Positions 25,176 to 33,221 of a stretch of 64,000 bases of DNA are shown in pieces. The translations under genes and the position numbers were made by a program. The first letter of the stretch is position 1. Each line of letters starts with the position of its first letter. This stretch comes from an uncultured Hyphomicrobiales bacterium (GTDB lineage: Bacteria > Pseudomonadota > Alphaproteobacteria > Rhizobiales > Xanthobacteraceae): NCBI GenBank assembly GCA_903878085.1, contig CAIRGJ010000021.1, positions 98,266-162,265 on the forward strand, given 5' to 3'. A model generated the notes under the pieces. That model saw only the letters and a list, made by a program, of their open reading frames with translations, was not told the origin of the DNA and ran no database searches.

Positions 25176-25757
25176 ATGGCGCTTCCTCTCATTGTCGGCA
25201 TCAGCGGCGCATCCGGCGCCATCTACGGCGTCCGGCTGCTCGAGGCGCTGCGCCAGGCCAAGGTGCCGTCGCATCTGGTGGTGTCCAAGTCCGCCGCGCT
25301 GACGCTCAAGGCCGAGCTGGACATGACCGTCAATCAGGTCCGCGACCTGGCGGACGTGACTTATTCCAACGGCGACGTCGGCGCCGCGGTGTCGAGCGGC
25401 TCGTTCAAGACGCTGGGCATGGTGATCGTGCCGTGCTCGATCCGCACCGTCTCCGACATCGCCTACGGCACCACCGATACGCTGCTCAGCCGCGCCGCCG
25501 ACGTCGTGCTCAAGGAGCGCCGCCGCCTCGTTCTCGTGGTGCGTGAGACGCCGCTGCATGCCGGGCATTTGCGCACGCTGACGGCCGCCACCGAAAACGG
25601 CGCCATCATCATGCCGCCGATGCCGGCTTTCTATCATCGCCCCAAGACCATCGACGACATCGTCAATCAGACCGTCGGCCGCTGCCTCGATTTGTTCGAT
25701 ATCGACAGCGGCCTGGTCAAGCGTTGGAACCCCGACGCCGCAGAAGAGAAAGACTAA
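25176..25757 (+). CDS. ubiX: Flavin prenyltransferase UbiX
   Basis: A 193-residue flavoprotein with GISGASGAIYGVRLLEAL at the N-terminus (FMN site), VVSKSA, PCSIRTVSDIAYG and the VVRETPLHAGHLR and PPMPAFYHRP segments of UbiX. It joins dimethylallyl phosphate to reduced FMN to make prenylated FMN, the cofactor of UbiD decarboxylases. The ATG at 25176 is preferred over one seven residues upstream because the fold begins at MALPLIVG. Its stop overlaps the ubiD-family start (TAATG), so the two proteins are made together. Confidence 0.94.
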   Translation: MALPLIVGISGASGAIYGVRLLEALRQAKVPSHLVVSKSAALTLKAELDMTVNQVRDLADVTYSNGDVGAAVSSGSFKTLGMVIVPCSIRTVSDIAYGTTDTLLSRAADVVLKERRRLVLVVRETPLHAGHLRTLTAATENGAIIMPPMPAFYHRPKTIDDIVNQTVGRCLDLFDIDSGLVKRWNPDAAEEKD

Positions 25758-27409
25758 TGACCGACGCGCCGCGTACCTATCCCGACCTGCACGAACACCT
25801 CGCCGAACTCGACAGACGCGGCCTGCTGCGCACCATCGACACGCCGATCGACAAAGATTCGGAAATGCATCCGCTGGTGCGCTGGCAATTCGTCGGCGGC
25901 GTCGCCGAGGCCGAGCGCAAGGCATTTTTGTTCACCAACATCACCGACGGCCTGGGCCGTAAATACAACATCCCGGTCGTGGTCGGCGCCATCGCCGCCA
26001 ATCCGGCGATCTACAGCGTCGGCATGCGCGCCGAGCTGTCGGACATCCAGGCGAAATGGGATCACGCCATCGCCAACCCGGTCGAGCCGCGGCTGGTCAA
26101 TGACGCGGTGTGCCATGAGGTCGTGATCGAAGGCGACGCCATCAAGGGCGAGGGCAACGGCCTCGACATGCTGCCGATCCCGATTTCGACGCCGGGCTTC
26201 GACTCAGCGCCGACACTGACCGCGACCAACGTCATCACCCGCGATCCGGAAACCGGCATCCAGAACATGGGCACGTATCGTGCTGCGCTCAAAGCGCCGG
26301 ACCGTCTGGTGGTGCGCATGGCGACGCGGGTCGGCGGCGCCGGCGGCTATCAGCATTATCTGAAATACCAGAAGCGCGGCGAGCCGATGCCTTGCGCCAT
26401 CGTGCTCGGCTGTCCGCCTTATGTCGCCTTCATGGGCCCGCAGAAGCTTCCGATTGGCGTCGACGAGTTGACAGTCGCGGGCGGTCTGGCCGGCGGCCCG
26501 ATCAACATCACGCGCGGCCGCACCGTCGATCTCTTGATCCCGGCGGAATCCGAAATCGTCATCGAAGGCCTGATCGACACCGAATATCTCGAGCCGGAAG
26601 CGCCGTTCGGCGAATCCCACGGCCACGTCGCGCTCGAAGAGTTCAACATGCCGATGCGGGTCACCGCGATCACGCATCGCAAGAAGCCGGTCATTCCGTC
26701 CTACATCAGCCAGGTGGCGCCGAGCGAATCCAGCGTCATCAAGCGCGTCGCCTATGAGCCGTTGTTCACCTCGCACTTACGCAATACGCTCGGTATTCGC
26801 GGCGTCAAGAAAGTGTCGCTGCACGAGCCGCTGACCGGGCTGCTGCGCGTCACCGTCATCACGCTGGAGAAGGGCACGCCGCGCACCGAAATCTGGCGCG
26901 CGCTGCAGGGCGCCGCGTTCTTCAAGGGCGATTGCGGCAAGATCTGCATCGCGGTCAACGACGACATCGACGTCGACAATGCCGACTCGCTGCTGTGGGC
27001 GATGGCCTATCGCATGAACCCGGTCGAGGACGTGCAGTTGGTGCCGCATCGCGGCCAGGGTCATGGCCCCAAGCGCGAGCACGACAACGAAGAAGACTCC
27101 ACGATGCTGATGGACGCCACCATGAAGGGCGACATGCCGCCTCTGGCGCTGCCGAAGCAAGAATACATGGAGCGCGCCAAGGCAATCTGGCAGAAGCTCG
27201 ACCTCGGGCCGTTGCGCCCGCAGTCGCCGTGGTTCGGCTACTCGCTCGGCGACTGGTTGCCGCAATGGGACGAGGCGGCCAAGCGCGCCGCGCAAGGCAA
27301 GTACCTCGAGAACGGCAAGATCAGCGCCAAGCAATTGCGCAAAGGCATCAAGCCGGAAACCAAGTTCCGGCCGGACGAAGACAAGCCCAAGGGCAACGGC
27401 AAGGCTTAA
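25757..27409 (+). CDS. UbiD-family prenylated-FMN-dependent (de)carboxylase
   Basis: A 550-residue member of the UbiD family. Asn170 and Arg175 in GIQNMGTYR, and Glu281 and Glu286 in LEPEAPFGE, have the same spacing as the metal/catalytic Asn-Arg and Glu-Glu pairs of fungal Fdc1. The C-terminus is a charged tail rich in lysine. UbiD enzymes reversibly decarboxylate unsaturated or aromatic acids. The sequence is longer than ubiquinone-pathway UbiD of E. coli (about 497 residues) and no other ubiquinone genes are nearby, so a catabolic aromatic or heteroaromatic acid is a likely substrate. It is translationally coupled to ubiX. Confidence 0.92.
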   Translation: MTDAPRTYPDLHEHLAELDRRGLLRTIDTPIDKDSEMHPLVRWQFVGGVAEAERKAFLFTNITDGLGRKYNIPVVVGAIAANPAIYSVGMRAELSDIQAKWDHAIANPVEPRLVNDAVCHEVVIEGDAIKGEGNGLDMLPIPISTPGFDSAPTLTATNVITRDPETGIQNMGTYRAALKAPDRLVVRMATRVGGAGGYQHYLKYQKRGEPMPCAIVLGCPPYVAFMGPQKLPIGVDELTVAGGLAGGPINITRGRTVDLLIPAESEIVIEGLIDTEYLEPEAPFGESHGHVALEEFNMPMRVTAITHRKKPVIPSYISQVAPSESSVIKRVAYEPLFTSHLRNTLGIRGVKKVSLHEPLTGLLRVTVITLEKGTPRTEIWRALQGAAFFKGDCGKICIAVNDDIDVDNADSLLWAMAYRMNPVEDVQLVPHRGQGHGPKREHDNEEDSTMLMDATMKGDMPPLALPKQEYMERAKAIWQKLDLGPLRPQSPWFGYSLGDWLPQWDEAAKRAAQGKYLENGKISAKQLRKGIKPETKFRPDEDKPKGNGKA

Positions 27410-27483
27410 CTGGCTAGGGCGTGTCCTCATCAATCGAGATTGGTGAGCGGTGGTTCGCCGATTTCCGCTTTGCCCTCATTTAG

Positions 27484-27552
27484 GTCCGCTCTACCTCTGA
27501 AAGCAGACACTCGCCTGTACCGGAGACAGGTCCGCTTTGGGCCAAAAGCGAC
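27484..27552. repeat. GTCCGCTTTGG-type imperfect palindromic repeats, first cluster
   Basis: Two adjacent copies: GTCCGCT (27484-27490) facing AGCAGAC (27502-27508), and GTCCGCTTTGG (27530-27540) facing GCCAAAAGCGAC (27541-27552). The same element recurs at 27958, 28401, 29028 and 29073. The region 27410-27619 holds no other gene I can support. Confidence 0.6.
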
Positions 27553-27619
27553 ATCGCCAAACGTCCGCGTCATTTCCGTTCGACGTTTTGATCGAGGCAC
27601 GCGGAAGCGGAATGAAGCA

Positions 27620-27781
27620 TTAATTAAGTTTGGTCGAGACGTTCGTAAACGTGGCGTTGAGTTGCGTGCCAAGGCCATTGACCACCGCAATAATCGCAAC
27701 AGCGATGCCTGCGGCAATCAAACCATATTCGATGGCGGTAGCGCCGGACTCGCTGGTCAGAAACTGCGCAATCTTAAACAT
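27620..27781 (-). CDS. Flp/Fap-type IVb pilin subunit
   Basis: A 53-residue prepilin. The processing site and Flp motif are GATAIEYGLIAAGIAVAI: cleavage after the glycine exposes a start with the conserved Glu-Tyr pair of Flp pilins, followed by a hydrophobic helix. AGGAG lies 8 bases before the ATG. Flp pilins build tight-adherence pili. No cpaA-F or tad genes are in the window, so it is a lone pilin copy; similar isolated pilin genes are common in this group. It sits in a low-density, lower-GC patch beside repeats. Confidence 0.88.
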   Translation of the reverse strand: MFKIAQFLTSESGATAIEYGLIAAGIAVAIIAVVNGLGTQLNATFTNVSTKLN

Positions 27782-28004
27782 CAGACAAACTCCTCTGAAG
27801 GTCGCGCACAACTTCACGCCTATCAAGGGAGCGTTAAAAACAGGTGGCCGCCGACTAAGACGAACCTCCGTAATTATACTTAGGTTGCTCCACCGTGAAC
27901 GCGGCAAGGCGAACCGCGTTGGCGGCGAATGAGCGGCACGAAATGCCGCTACTTGAGGTCCGCTTTGGTCATCAACAGCGGGCTCATGCAACGCAGCAAT
28001 TCGT
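27782..28004. other. Non-coding stretch with a GTCCGCTTTGG copy
   Basis: Contains a partial palindromic copy at 27958-27982 (GTCCGCTTTGG...AGCGGG) and the upstream region of the pilin gene. I see no RNA gene or convincing coding sequence. Confidence 0.45.
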
Positions 28005-28190
28005 CTATTCTATAAATTTCTTGTAGATCCATCGACGCCCATCCCATCTGCGCCATACCGTTCCCCACACTAGGCGACCTGCAATTGATCGCCTCGGGAT
28101 CGTCACCGGCCAAACGTGCCAAGTTTCGTTGCGGGCCCATATATATGTCGGGTTTAGTACCCGAAGAACATCGCGGTAGTTTGCGGTCAT
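28005..28190 (-). CDS. Small tryptophan-rich hypothetical protein
   Basis: A 61-residue reading frame starting at MTANYRDVLR, with AGG about 7 bases before the ATG. The C-terminal half has seven tryptophans among mostly basic residues (WARNETWHVW, WGTVWRRWDGRRWIYKK). I recognise no family. An upstream in-phase ATG at 28262 has no ribosome-binding site. It could be a genuine ORFan of the accessory patch or a chance frame. Confidence 0.35.
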   Translation of the reverse strand: MTANYRDVLRVLNPTYIWARNETWHVWPVTIPRRSIAGRLVWGTVWRRWDGRRWIYKKFIE

Positions 28191-28503
28191 GCTCGACCTC
28201 ACTGAGAGTTCGGGCATTGTGTTTGCAAATCGGCCCGGACGCACGAGCATAACCAGCGCCATTCTACCATCAATTGCGTTTCAAAGTTAGCGTAAGGAAG
28301 CAACCTTAATGTGCGCGCTATTTTTCCCGATGCGGCGTTTTGTGGTCGCTATCGGGTGAAGAGAAGACATTCGCTGCGTTGCCGCAAATGGTCGCGACGG
28401 GCCAAAAGCAGACTTTTGCGTCGCAGCAAATAACATCCTTAGCGCGCACGGCGACAAGTTCGTGCGGGTTCCTCATATTTTCAGTGTGAGTTTTATAAAC
28501 GGG
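28191..28503. other. Intergenic region without recognised genes
   Basis: About 310 bases of lower GC than the surroundings. It includes an isolated GCCAAAAGCAGAC half-element at 28401-28413, related to the GTCCGCTTTGG repeats. No tRNA, promoter or coding frame stands out. Confidence 0.4.
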
Positions 28504-28908
28504 CTAATGGAAGCAGTTCTGTATCGTAAAAGTGCACTGCTCATTTTGAGTCAGCAGGTCGCCGGTCGAGCCGACATAATTCGCTTGCGTAACGTTGCCG
28601 CCAACCATCGTGACCTCGAAGGTGCAAAAGCTCTTTTCCAATGCATTGGCTGCTGAGAATTTGTAGCCCGGTCCAACATTTCCCAAGGTCGATTCTGCCG
28701 TCCTTTTATTTTTGTTGCCTGGTGCAAAGGACCAAATTTCACTAATCCCGACTACCGATTTCGTTGCGGGCGCACCCAAGCAAGCGATCACCTGCAGTCC
28801 GCTAAGACCAAACATATTGTGTTGGCCCTCCTTTGCGACCACGGTGCGCTGAATAGCGAATGCGCCGACGATTAAGCCGCAAATGATTAAAATCCAAACG
28901 CCACGCAT
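28504..28908 (-). CDS. Small exported protein of unknown function
   Basis: A 134-residue protein with an N-terminal membrane or signal segment (residues 3-19, IWxLIICGLIVGAFAI type). The rest is soluble and has four cysteines, three of them near the C-terminus (FCTFEV, EQCTFTIQNCFH), which suggests disulfides in the periplasm. A segment LQVIACLGAPATKS followed by GISEIWSFAPG looks like a short SH3-like or SmpA-like strand pattern, but no family can be named. A GGGGAGA site precedes the ATG. It stands alone in the accessory patch. Confidence 0.6.
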   Translation of the reverse strand: MRGVWILIICGLIVGAFAIQRTVVAKEGQHNMFGLSGLQVIACLGAPATKSVVGISEIWSFAPGNKNKRTAESTLGNVGPGYKFSAANALEKSFCTFEVTMVGGNVTQANYVGSTGDLLTQNEQCTFTIQNCFH

Positions 28909-29027
28909 GGATTCTCCCCGCCCCAGCGATCATCAAACGGTTAGGGAGGGAGGACAATCTGGACTCTTGTACAAGGTTAACTATCGATTGGGTTGCCCAT
29001 AAGTGCGTTTCTCTGGTGCCTCGCAAT

Positions 29028-29097
29028 GTCCGCTTTGGGTCATTAGCGGAAGTGACGGCCTTTAATATCGATGTCCGCTCAAGCCCCGTAAGCGGAC
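29028..29097. repeat. GTCCGCTTTGG-type palindromic repeats, second cluster
   Basis: Two copies: GTCCGCTTTGGG (29028-29039) facing AGCGGA (29045-29050), and GTCCGCT (29073-29079) facing AGCGGAC (29091-29097). They match the cluster at 27484-27552 and bracket the accessory patch. Confidence 0.6.
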
Positions 29098-29155
29098 GTT
29101 GTGCAGCACATCCTCACTGCCTCTTGGCTGCGCGTTAATGATTCCACGCGCTAGC

Positions 29156-29683
29156 TCATCGCGCCGCATAAGCAATCGCTGCCTCGATCAATCGAGGGGA
29201 GGGCGCGTCGGCGTCGTCATAGAGTGCCAGCACGTGGCGCAGATTTGCGGCGAGCGCGCCGCCGTCGTGCGCAAGGTCCTGCAAGTGCGTTCGCGACCAT
29301 TGCCACAGCATCGCCTGCTCGATTTGTTCCGCCTCCAGTTCGACGCGCTTCACTTGCGTTCGTAAGGTCGCGCTCGCCGGCTGCAAGGGGTCCGCGGTAT
29401 TGGCGCTCGGCGCTTTCAAGGCGCGGCGGGCGGTGCGCATCGGCCGCACGATCTCGGCATGCCATTCGGCGACCGCATCATGGGCGCTTGCGACGTCCTG
29501 CGGCTCCAGCCGCACGCCCTCGACCGCGCCGGAGTAGGCCGCAAACAGCAGCAAATTGACGTCGAGGCCGAGCCGCTCTTGCAGGCCGAGGCACTCCCCG
29601 GCGACACCGTCGGCCGCGTAGACGGCGAGCGAAAACGCCCAAAACGGTGTCTCCAGCTCGGGCGTGTTTTCCGGCATGCTCAT
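29156..29683 (-). CDS. TIGR02444-family conserved hypothetical protein
   Basis: A 175-residue, mostly helical cytoplasmic protein. The N-terminal pattern TPFWAFSLAVYAADGVAGECL, then LGLDVNLLLFAAYSG, matches the TIGR02444 (DUF2390) family, whose function is not known. A GAGGA site lies 6 bases before the ATG. It is divergent from the transglutaminase gene at 29884, with about 200 bases between them that presumably hold both promoters. No enzyme motif is visible. Confidence 0.8.
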   Translation of the reverse strand: MSMPENTPELETPFWAFSLAVYAADGVAGECLGLQERLGLDVNLLLFAAYSGAVEGVRLEPQDVASAHDAVAEWHAEIVRPMRTARRALKAPSANTADPLQPASATLRTQVKRVELEAEQIEQAMLWQWSRTHLQDLAHDGGALAANLRHVLALYDDADAPSPRLIEAAIAYAAR

Positions 29684-29883
29684 TTTTTCCTCGCCGCTCG
29701 CTTCGATAGCTTCGGCGTTTTGGCGCCACCGCTCAAGCCGTGACCGCTAAATAGGCAGCCTTGCGGCAAAACTGGGCGGCGGACGGCTTTGAAACGAGCG
29801 CCTGACGTGACAGTCTATTTGCTGCAGAGCAATATAGAGTGCGGGCAACAGCCCGTACAAATGGCCGCTCTGCGGGGGTTTTC

Positions 29884-32800
29884 GTGCCGATCATCGCCGC
29901 GCTCCATCACGTCACGTCCTACAAATACGACCGGCCGGTGTCCCTCGGTCCCCAGATCGTCCGGCTGCGGCCGGCGCCGCACAGCCGCACCCAGATTCTC
30001 AGCTATTCGCTGAAGGTGAAGCCGGAAAAGCACTTCATCAACTGGCAGCAGGATCCGCACGGCAACTGGCTGGCGCGCTACGTCTTCCCCGACCCCACGA
30101 CCGAATTCCGCGTCGAGGTCGATCTCACCGCCAACATGGCGGTGATCAACCCGTTCGATTTCTTCGTCGAGCCTTACGCCGAGGAATTTCCGTTCGTCTA
30201 TACCGACGACCTGCGCGCCGATCTCGCCGCCTATCTGACCCCGGAGCCGCATGGCCCGGCCGTGCAGGCTTTCATCGACGGCCTGCCGAAGGACAGACTG
30301 CGCACCATCACGTTCCTGATGGATCTCAATGCGCGCCTGCAAAGCAAAGTGCGCTATTTGATCCGCATGGAGCCGGGCGTGCAGACGCCGGACGAAACGC
30401 TGACGCTCGCCGCCGGCTCCTGCCGCGACTCCGCCTGGCTCTTGGTGCAGATCGCGCGCAGCCTTGGTTTGGCGGCGCGCTTCGTCTCCGGCTATCTGAT
30501 CCAGCTCAAGGCCGACGTCGATCCGCTCGAAGGCCCGATGGGCACGCAGGTGGACTTTTGCGACCTGCACGCCTGGACCGAAATCTACATTCCCGGCGCC
30601 GGCTGGATCGGGCTCGACGTCACCTCCGGCTTATTGTGCGGCGAAGGCCACATCCCGCTCGCCGCCACGCCGCATTACCGCTCGGCCGCGCCGATCGTCG
30701 GCAATGTCAGCGCCGGCAATTGCGACTTCGCGTTCGAGATGCGGGTCGACCGCATCAACGAGACGCCGCGCGTCACCAAGCCGTTCTCCGACGAAAGCTG
30801 GAGTCGGCTTGACGCGATCGGCGACGACGTCGACCGCGATCTGGTCAAGCAGGACGTCCGCCTCACCATGGGCGGCGAGCCGACTTTCATTTCGATCGAT
30901 GACTTCGAGGCCGCCGAGTGGAACACGTCCGCCGTCGGTCCGACCAAGCGCGGGCTCGCCGACAAGCTGATCCGCCGCTTGCGCGAGCGCTTCGCGCCCA
31001 ACGGCTTCCTGCATTACGGCCAGGGCAAATGGTATCCCGGCGAAAGCCTGCCGCGCTGGGCCTTCGCGCTGTATTGGCGCAAGGACGGCGAATTGATCTG
31101 GAGCGATCCGTCGCTGATCGCCAAGGAGGACGGCGCGCGCCAGGCCACCATCCAGCAGGCCGAGCGTTTCACCGACGACATCGCGACGCGGCTCGGCCTC
31201 GACCATGAATACGCGATCCCGGCTTACGAAGACCCGACGCATTGGATGCTGAAGGAATCCGAGCTGCCGCCCAACGTCGATCCGTCGGACCCCAAGATCG
31301 ACGATCCGGAAACGCGCGCACGCATGGTGCGCACCTTCGACCGCGGGCTGTCGAATCCGTCCGGTTTCGTGCTGCCGGTGCAGCGCTGGAACGCCGAGGC
31401 TACCGACCGGCGCTGGAAAAGCGAGAAGTGGAATCTACGCCGCGGCAGATTGTTTCTGGTGCCGGGCGATTCACCGCTCGGCTTCCGCCTGCCGCTCGGC
31501 GCGCTGCCGTGGAAGCCGAAGTCCGACTATCCCTTCGTCAATCCGCAGGACCCGACTGCGCCGCGCGAGCCGCTGCCGACCCATGAACGCATCACGCAAT
31601 TCTACAATGCGGGCGGCAGTTCGGACGAGGCCAGCGGCGATCGCCAGACCCATATCGAACAGGTGCCGGTGCTGGGCGCGGTTCGCACCGCGCTGTCGAT
31701 CGAGCCGCGCGACGGCGTGATCTGCGTGTTCATGCCGCCGGTGGAAAAGCTTGAGGATTATCTCGAACTGATCGCCGCCATCGAACTCGCGGCCAAGACC
31801 ACCGGCAGCACCGTTCACATCGAGGGCTATCCGCCGCCGCAGGACCCGCGCCTCAACATGATCCGGGTGACGCCCGATCCGGCGGTGATCGAAGTCAACA
31901 TCCATCCGGCGACCAGTTGGCGGCAGGCGGTGGAGACGACGACGATCCTCTACGAAGAGGCGCGGCAGTGCCGGCTCGGCACCGACAAATACATGCTCGA
32001 TGGCCGCCACATCGGCACCGGCGGCGGCAATCACGTCGTGCTCGGCGGCGCCACGCCCGCGGATTCGCCGTTCCTGCGCCGGCCCGATCTGCTGCGCAGC
32101 CTGGTGCTGTACTGGCAGCGCCATCCGTCGCTGTCCTATCTGTTCTCCGGCCTGTTCGTCGGCCCGACCAGCCAGGCGCCGCGCATGGACGAAGCGCGCC
32201 ACGACGGGCTCTACGAACTCGAGATCGCGCTCGGCCTGATGCCGAAGGTCGGGGCGGAGGGCGTGCCGCCTTGGCTGGTGGACCGCCTGTTCCGCAACAT
32301 TCTCGCCGACGTCACCGGCAACACGCATCGGGCCGAAATCTGCATCGACAAACTTTATTCGCCCGACAGCGCCACCGGCCGCCTAGGCCTCATCGAATTC
32401 CGCTCCTTCGAGATGCCGCCCGATCCGCGCATGAGTCTGGCGCAGCAGTTGCTGATCCGCGCGCTGGTGTCGTGGTTCTGGCGCGAGCCGCAGCACGGCA
32501 AGCTGATCCGCTGGGGCACCGCGCTGCACGACCGCTTCATGTTGCCGCATTTTGTCTGGGAGGATTTTTCCGGCGTGCTCGCCGATCTCAACGGCGCCGG
32601 CTACGCCTTCGATCCGGACTGGTTCAAGGCGGCGCGCGAGTTCCGCTTCCCATTCTGTGGCGCGGTCGAGTATGGCGGCGTCAAACTCGAAGTGCGCCAG
32701 GCGCTCGAGCCCTGGCACGTGCTGGCCGAGGAAAGCGCCGGCGGCGGCACCGTGCGTTTCGTCGATTCCTCAGTGGAGCGCCTGCAGGTCAAGGCCGACG

Positions 32801-33195
32801 GCTTTGTCCTCGGCCGTCATCTGATCACCTGCAACGGCCGCCGCATGCCGATGACCTCGACTGGCGAATCGGGCGAAGCTGTCGCCGGCGTGCGCTTCAA
32901 AGCGTGGCAGGCGGTGTCGGGTTTGCATCCCACGATCCCGGTGCAGGCGCCGCTGACCTTCGATCTGGTCGATTTGTGGAATAACCGCTCGCTGGGCGGT
33001 TGCGTGTATCATGTAGCTCACCCCGGAGGCCGCAATTACGATACCTTTCCAGTGAATTCCTACGAAGCCGAAGCCCGTCGGCTGGCACGATTCCAGGATC
33101 ACGGGCATACTGCCGGGCTTGTCGAGCCGCCGCCTGAAGAGGTCGCGGGAGAATTTCCGTTGACGCTCGATCTGCGCCGAAACATCGGCCATTGA
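29884..33195 (+). CDS. Transglutaminase-like protease fused to DUF2126
   Basis: A 1103-residue protein. Residues 1-300 are a transglutaminase-like cysteine hydrolase with a beta-sandwich N-terminal part and a catalytic triad at Cys180 ([11 protein letters not shown]), His229 (DLHAWTEIY) and Asp245 (GLDVTSG). Residues about 320-1100 are the DUF2126 region, which is always found with this domain and resembles an amidoligase. GTG 29884 is chosen, with a G-rich site 7 bases upstream. The next genes encode an ATP-grasp/alpha-E protein and a second transglutaminase. This triad is a conserved, widely distributed locus thought to build and trim an unknown peptide. Confidence 0.88.
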   Translation: MPIIAALHHVTSYKYDRPVSLGPQIVRLRPAPHSRTQILSYSLKVKPEKHFINWQQDPHGNWLARYVFPDPTTEFRVEVDLTANMAVINPFDFFVEPYAEEFPFVYTDDLRADLAAYLTPEPHGPAVQAFIDGLPKDRLRTITFLMDLNARLQSKVRYLIRMEPGVQTPDETLTLAAGSCRDSAWLLVQIARSLGLAARFVSGYLIQLKADVDPLEGPMGTQVDFCDLHAWTEIYIPGAGWIGLDVTSGLLCGEGHIPLAATPHYRSAAPIVGNVSAGNCDFAFEMRVDRINETPRVTKPFSDESWSRLDAIGDDVDRDLVKQDVRLTMGGEPTFISIDDFEAAEWNTSAVGPTKRGLADKLIRRLRERFAPNGFLHYGQGKWYPGESLPRWAFALYWRKDGELIWSDPSLIAKEDGARQATIQQAERFTDDIATRLGLDHEYAIPAYEDPTHWMLKESELPPNVDPSDPKIDDPETRARMVRTFDRGLSNPSGFVLPVQRWNAEATDRRWKSEKWNLRRGRLFLVPGDSPLGFRLPLGALPWKPKSDYPFVNPQDPTAPREPLPTHERITQFYNAGGSSDEASGDRQTHIEQVPVLGAVRTALSIEPRDGVICVFMPPVEKLEDYLELIAAIELAAKTTGSTVHIEGYPPPQDPRLNMIRVTPDPAVIEVNIHPATSWRQAVETTTILYEEARQCRLGTDKYMLDGRHIGTGGGNHVVLGGATPADSPFLRRPDLLRSLVLYWQRHPSLSYLFSGLFVGPTSQAPRMDEARHDGLYELEIALGLMPKVGAEGVPPWLVDRLFRNILADVTGNTHRAEICIDKLYSPDSATGRLGLIEFRSFEMPPDPRMSLAQQLLIRALVSWFWREPQHGKLIRWGTALHDRFMLPHFVWEDFSGVLADLNGAGYAFDPDWFKAAREFRFPFCGAVEYGGVKLEVRQALEPWHVLAEESAGGGTVRFVDSSVERLQVKADGFVLGRHLITCNGRRMPMTSTGESGEAVAGVRFKAWQAVSGLHPTIPVQAPLTFDLVDLWNNRSLGGCVYHVAHPGGRNYDTFPVNSYEAEARRLARFQDHGHTAGLVEPPPEEVAGEFPLTLDLRRNIGH

Positions 33196-33221
33196 TCGAA
33201 CGGCGCGGTCTGGAGAAAAAA

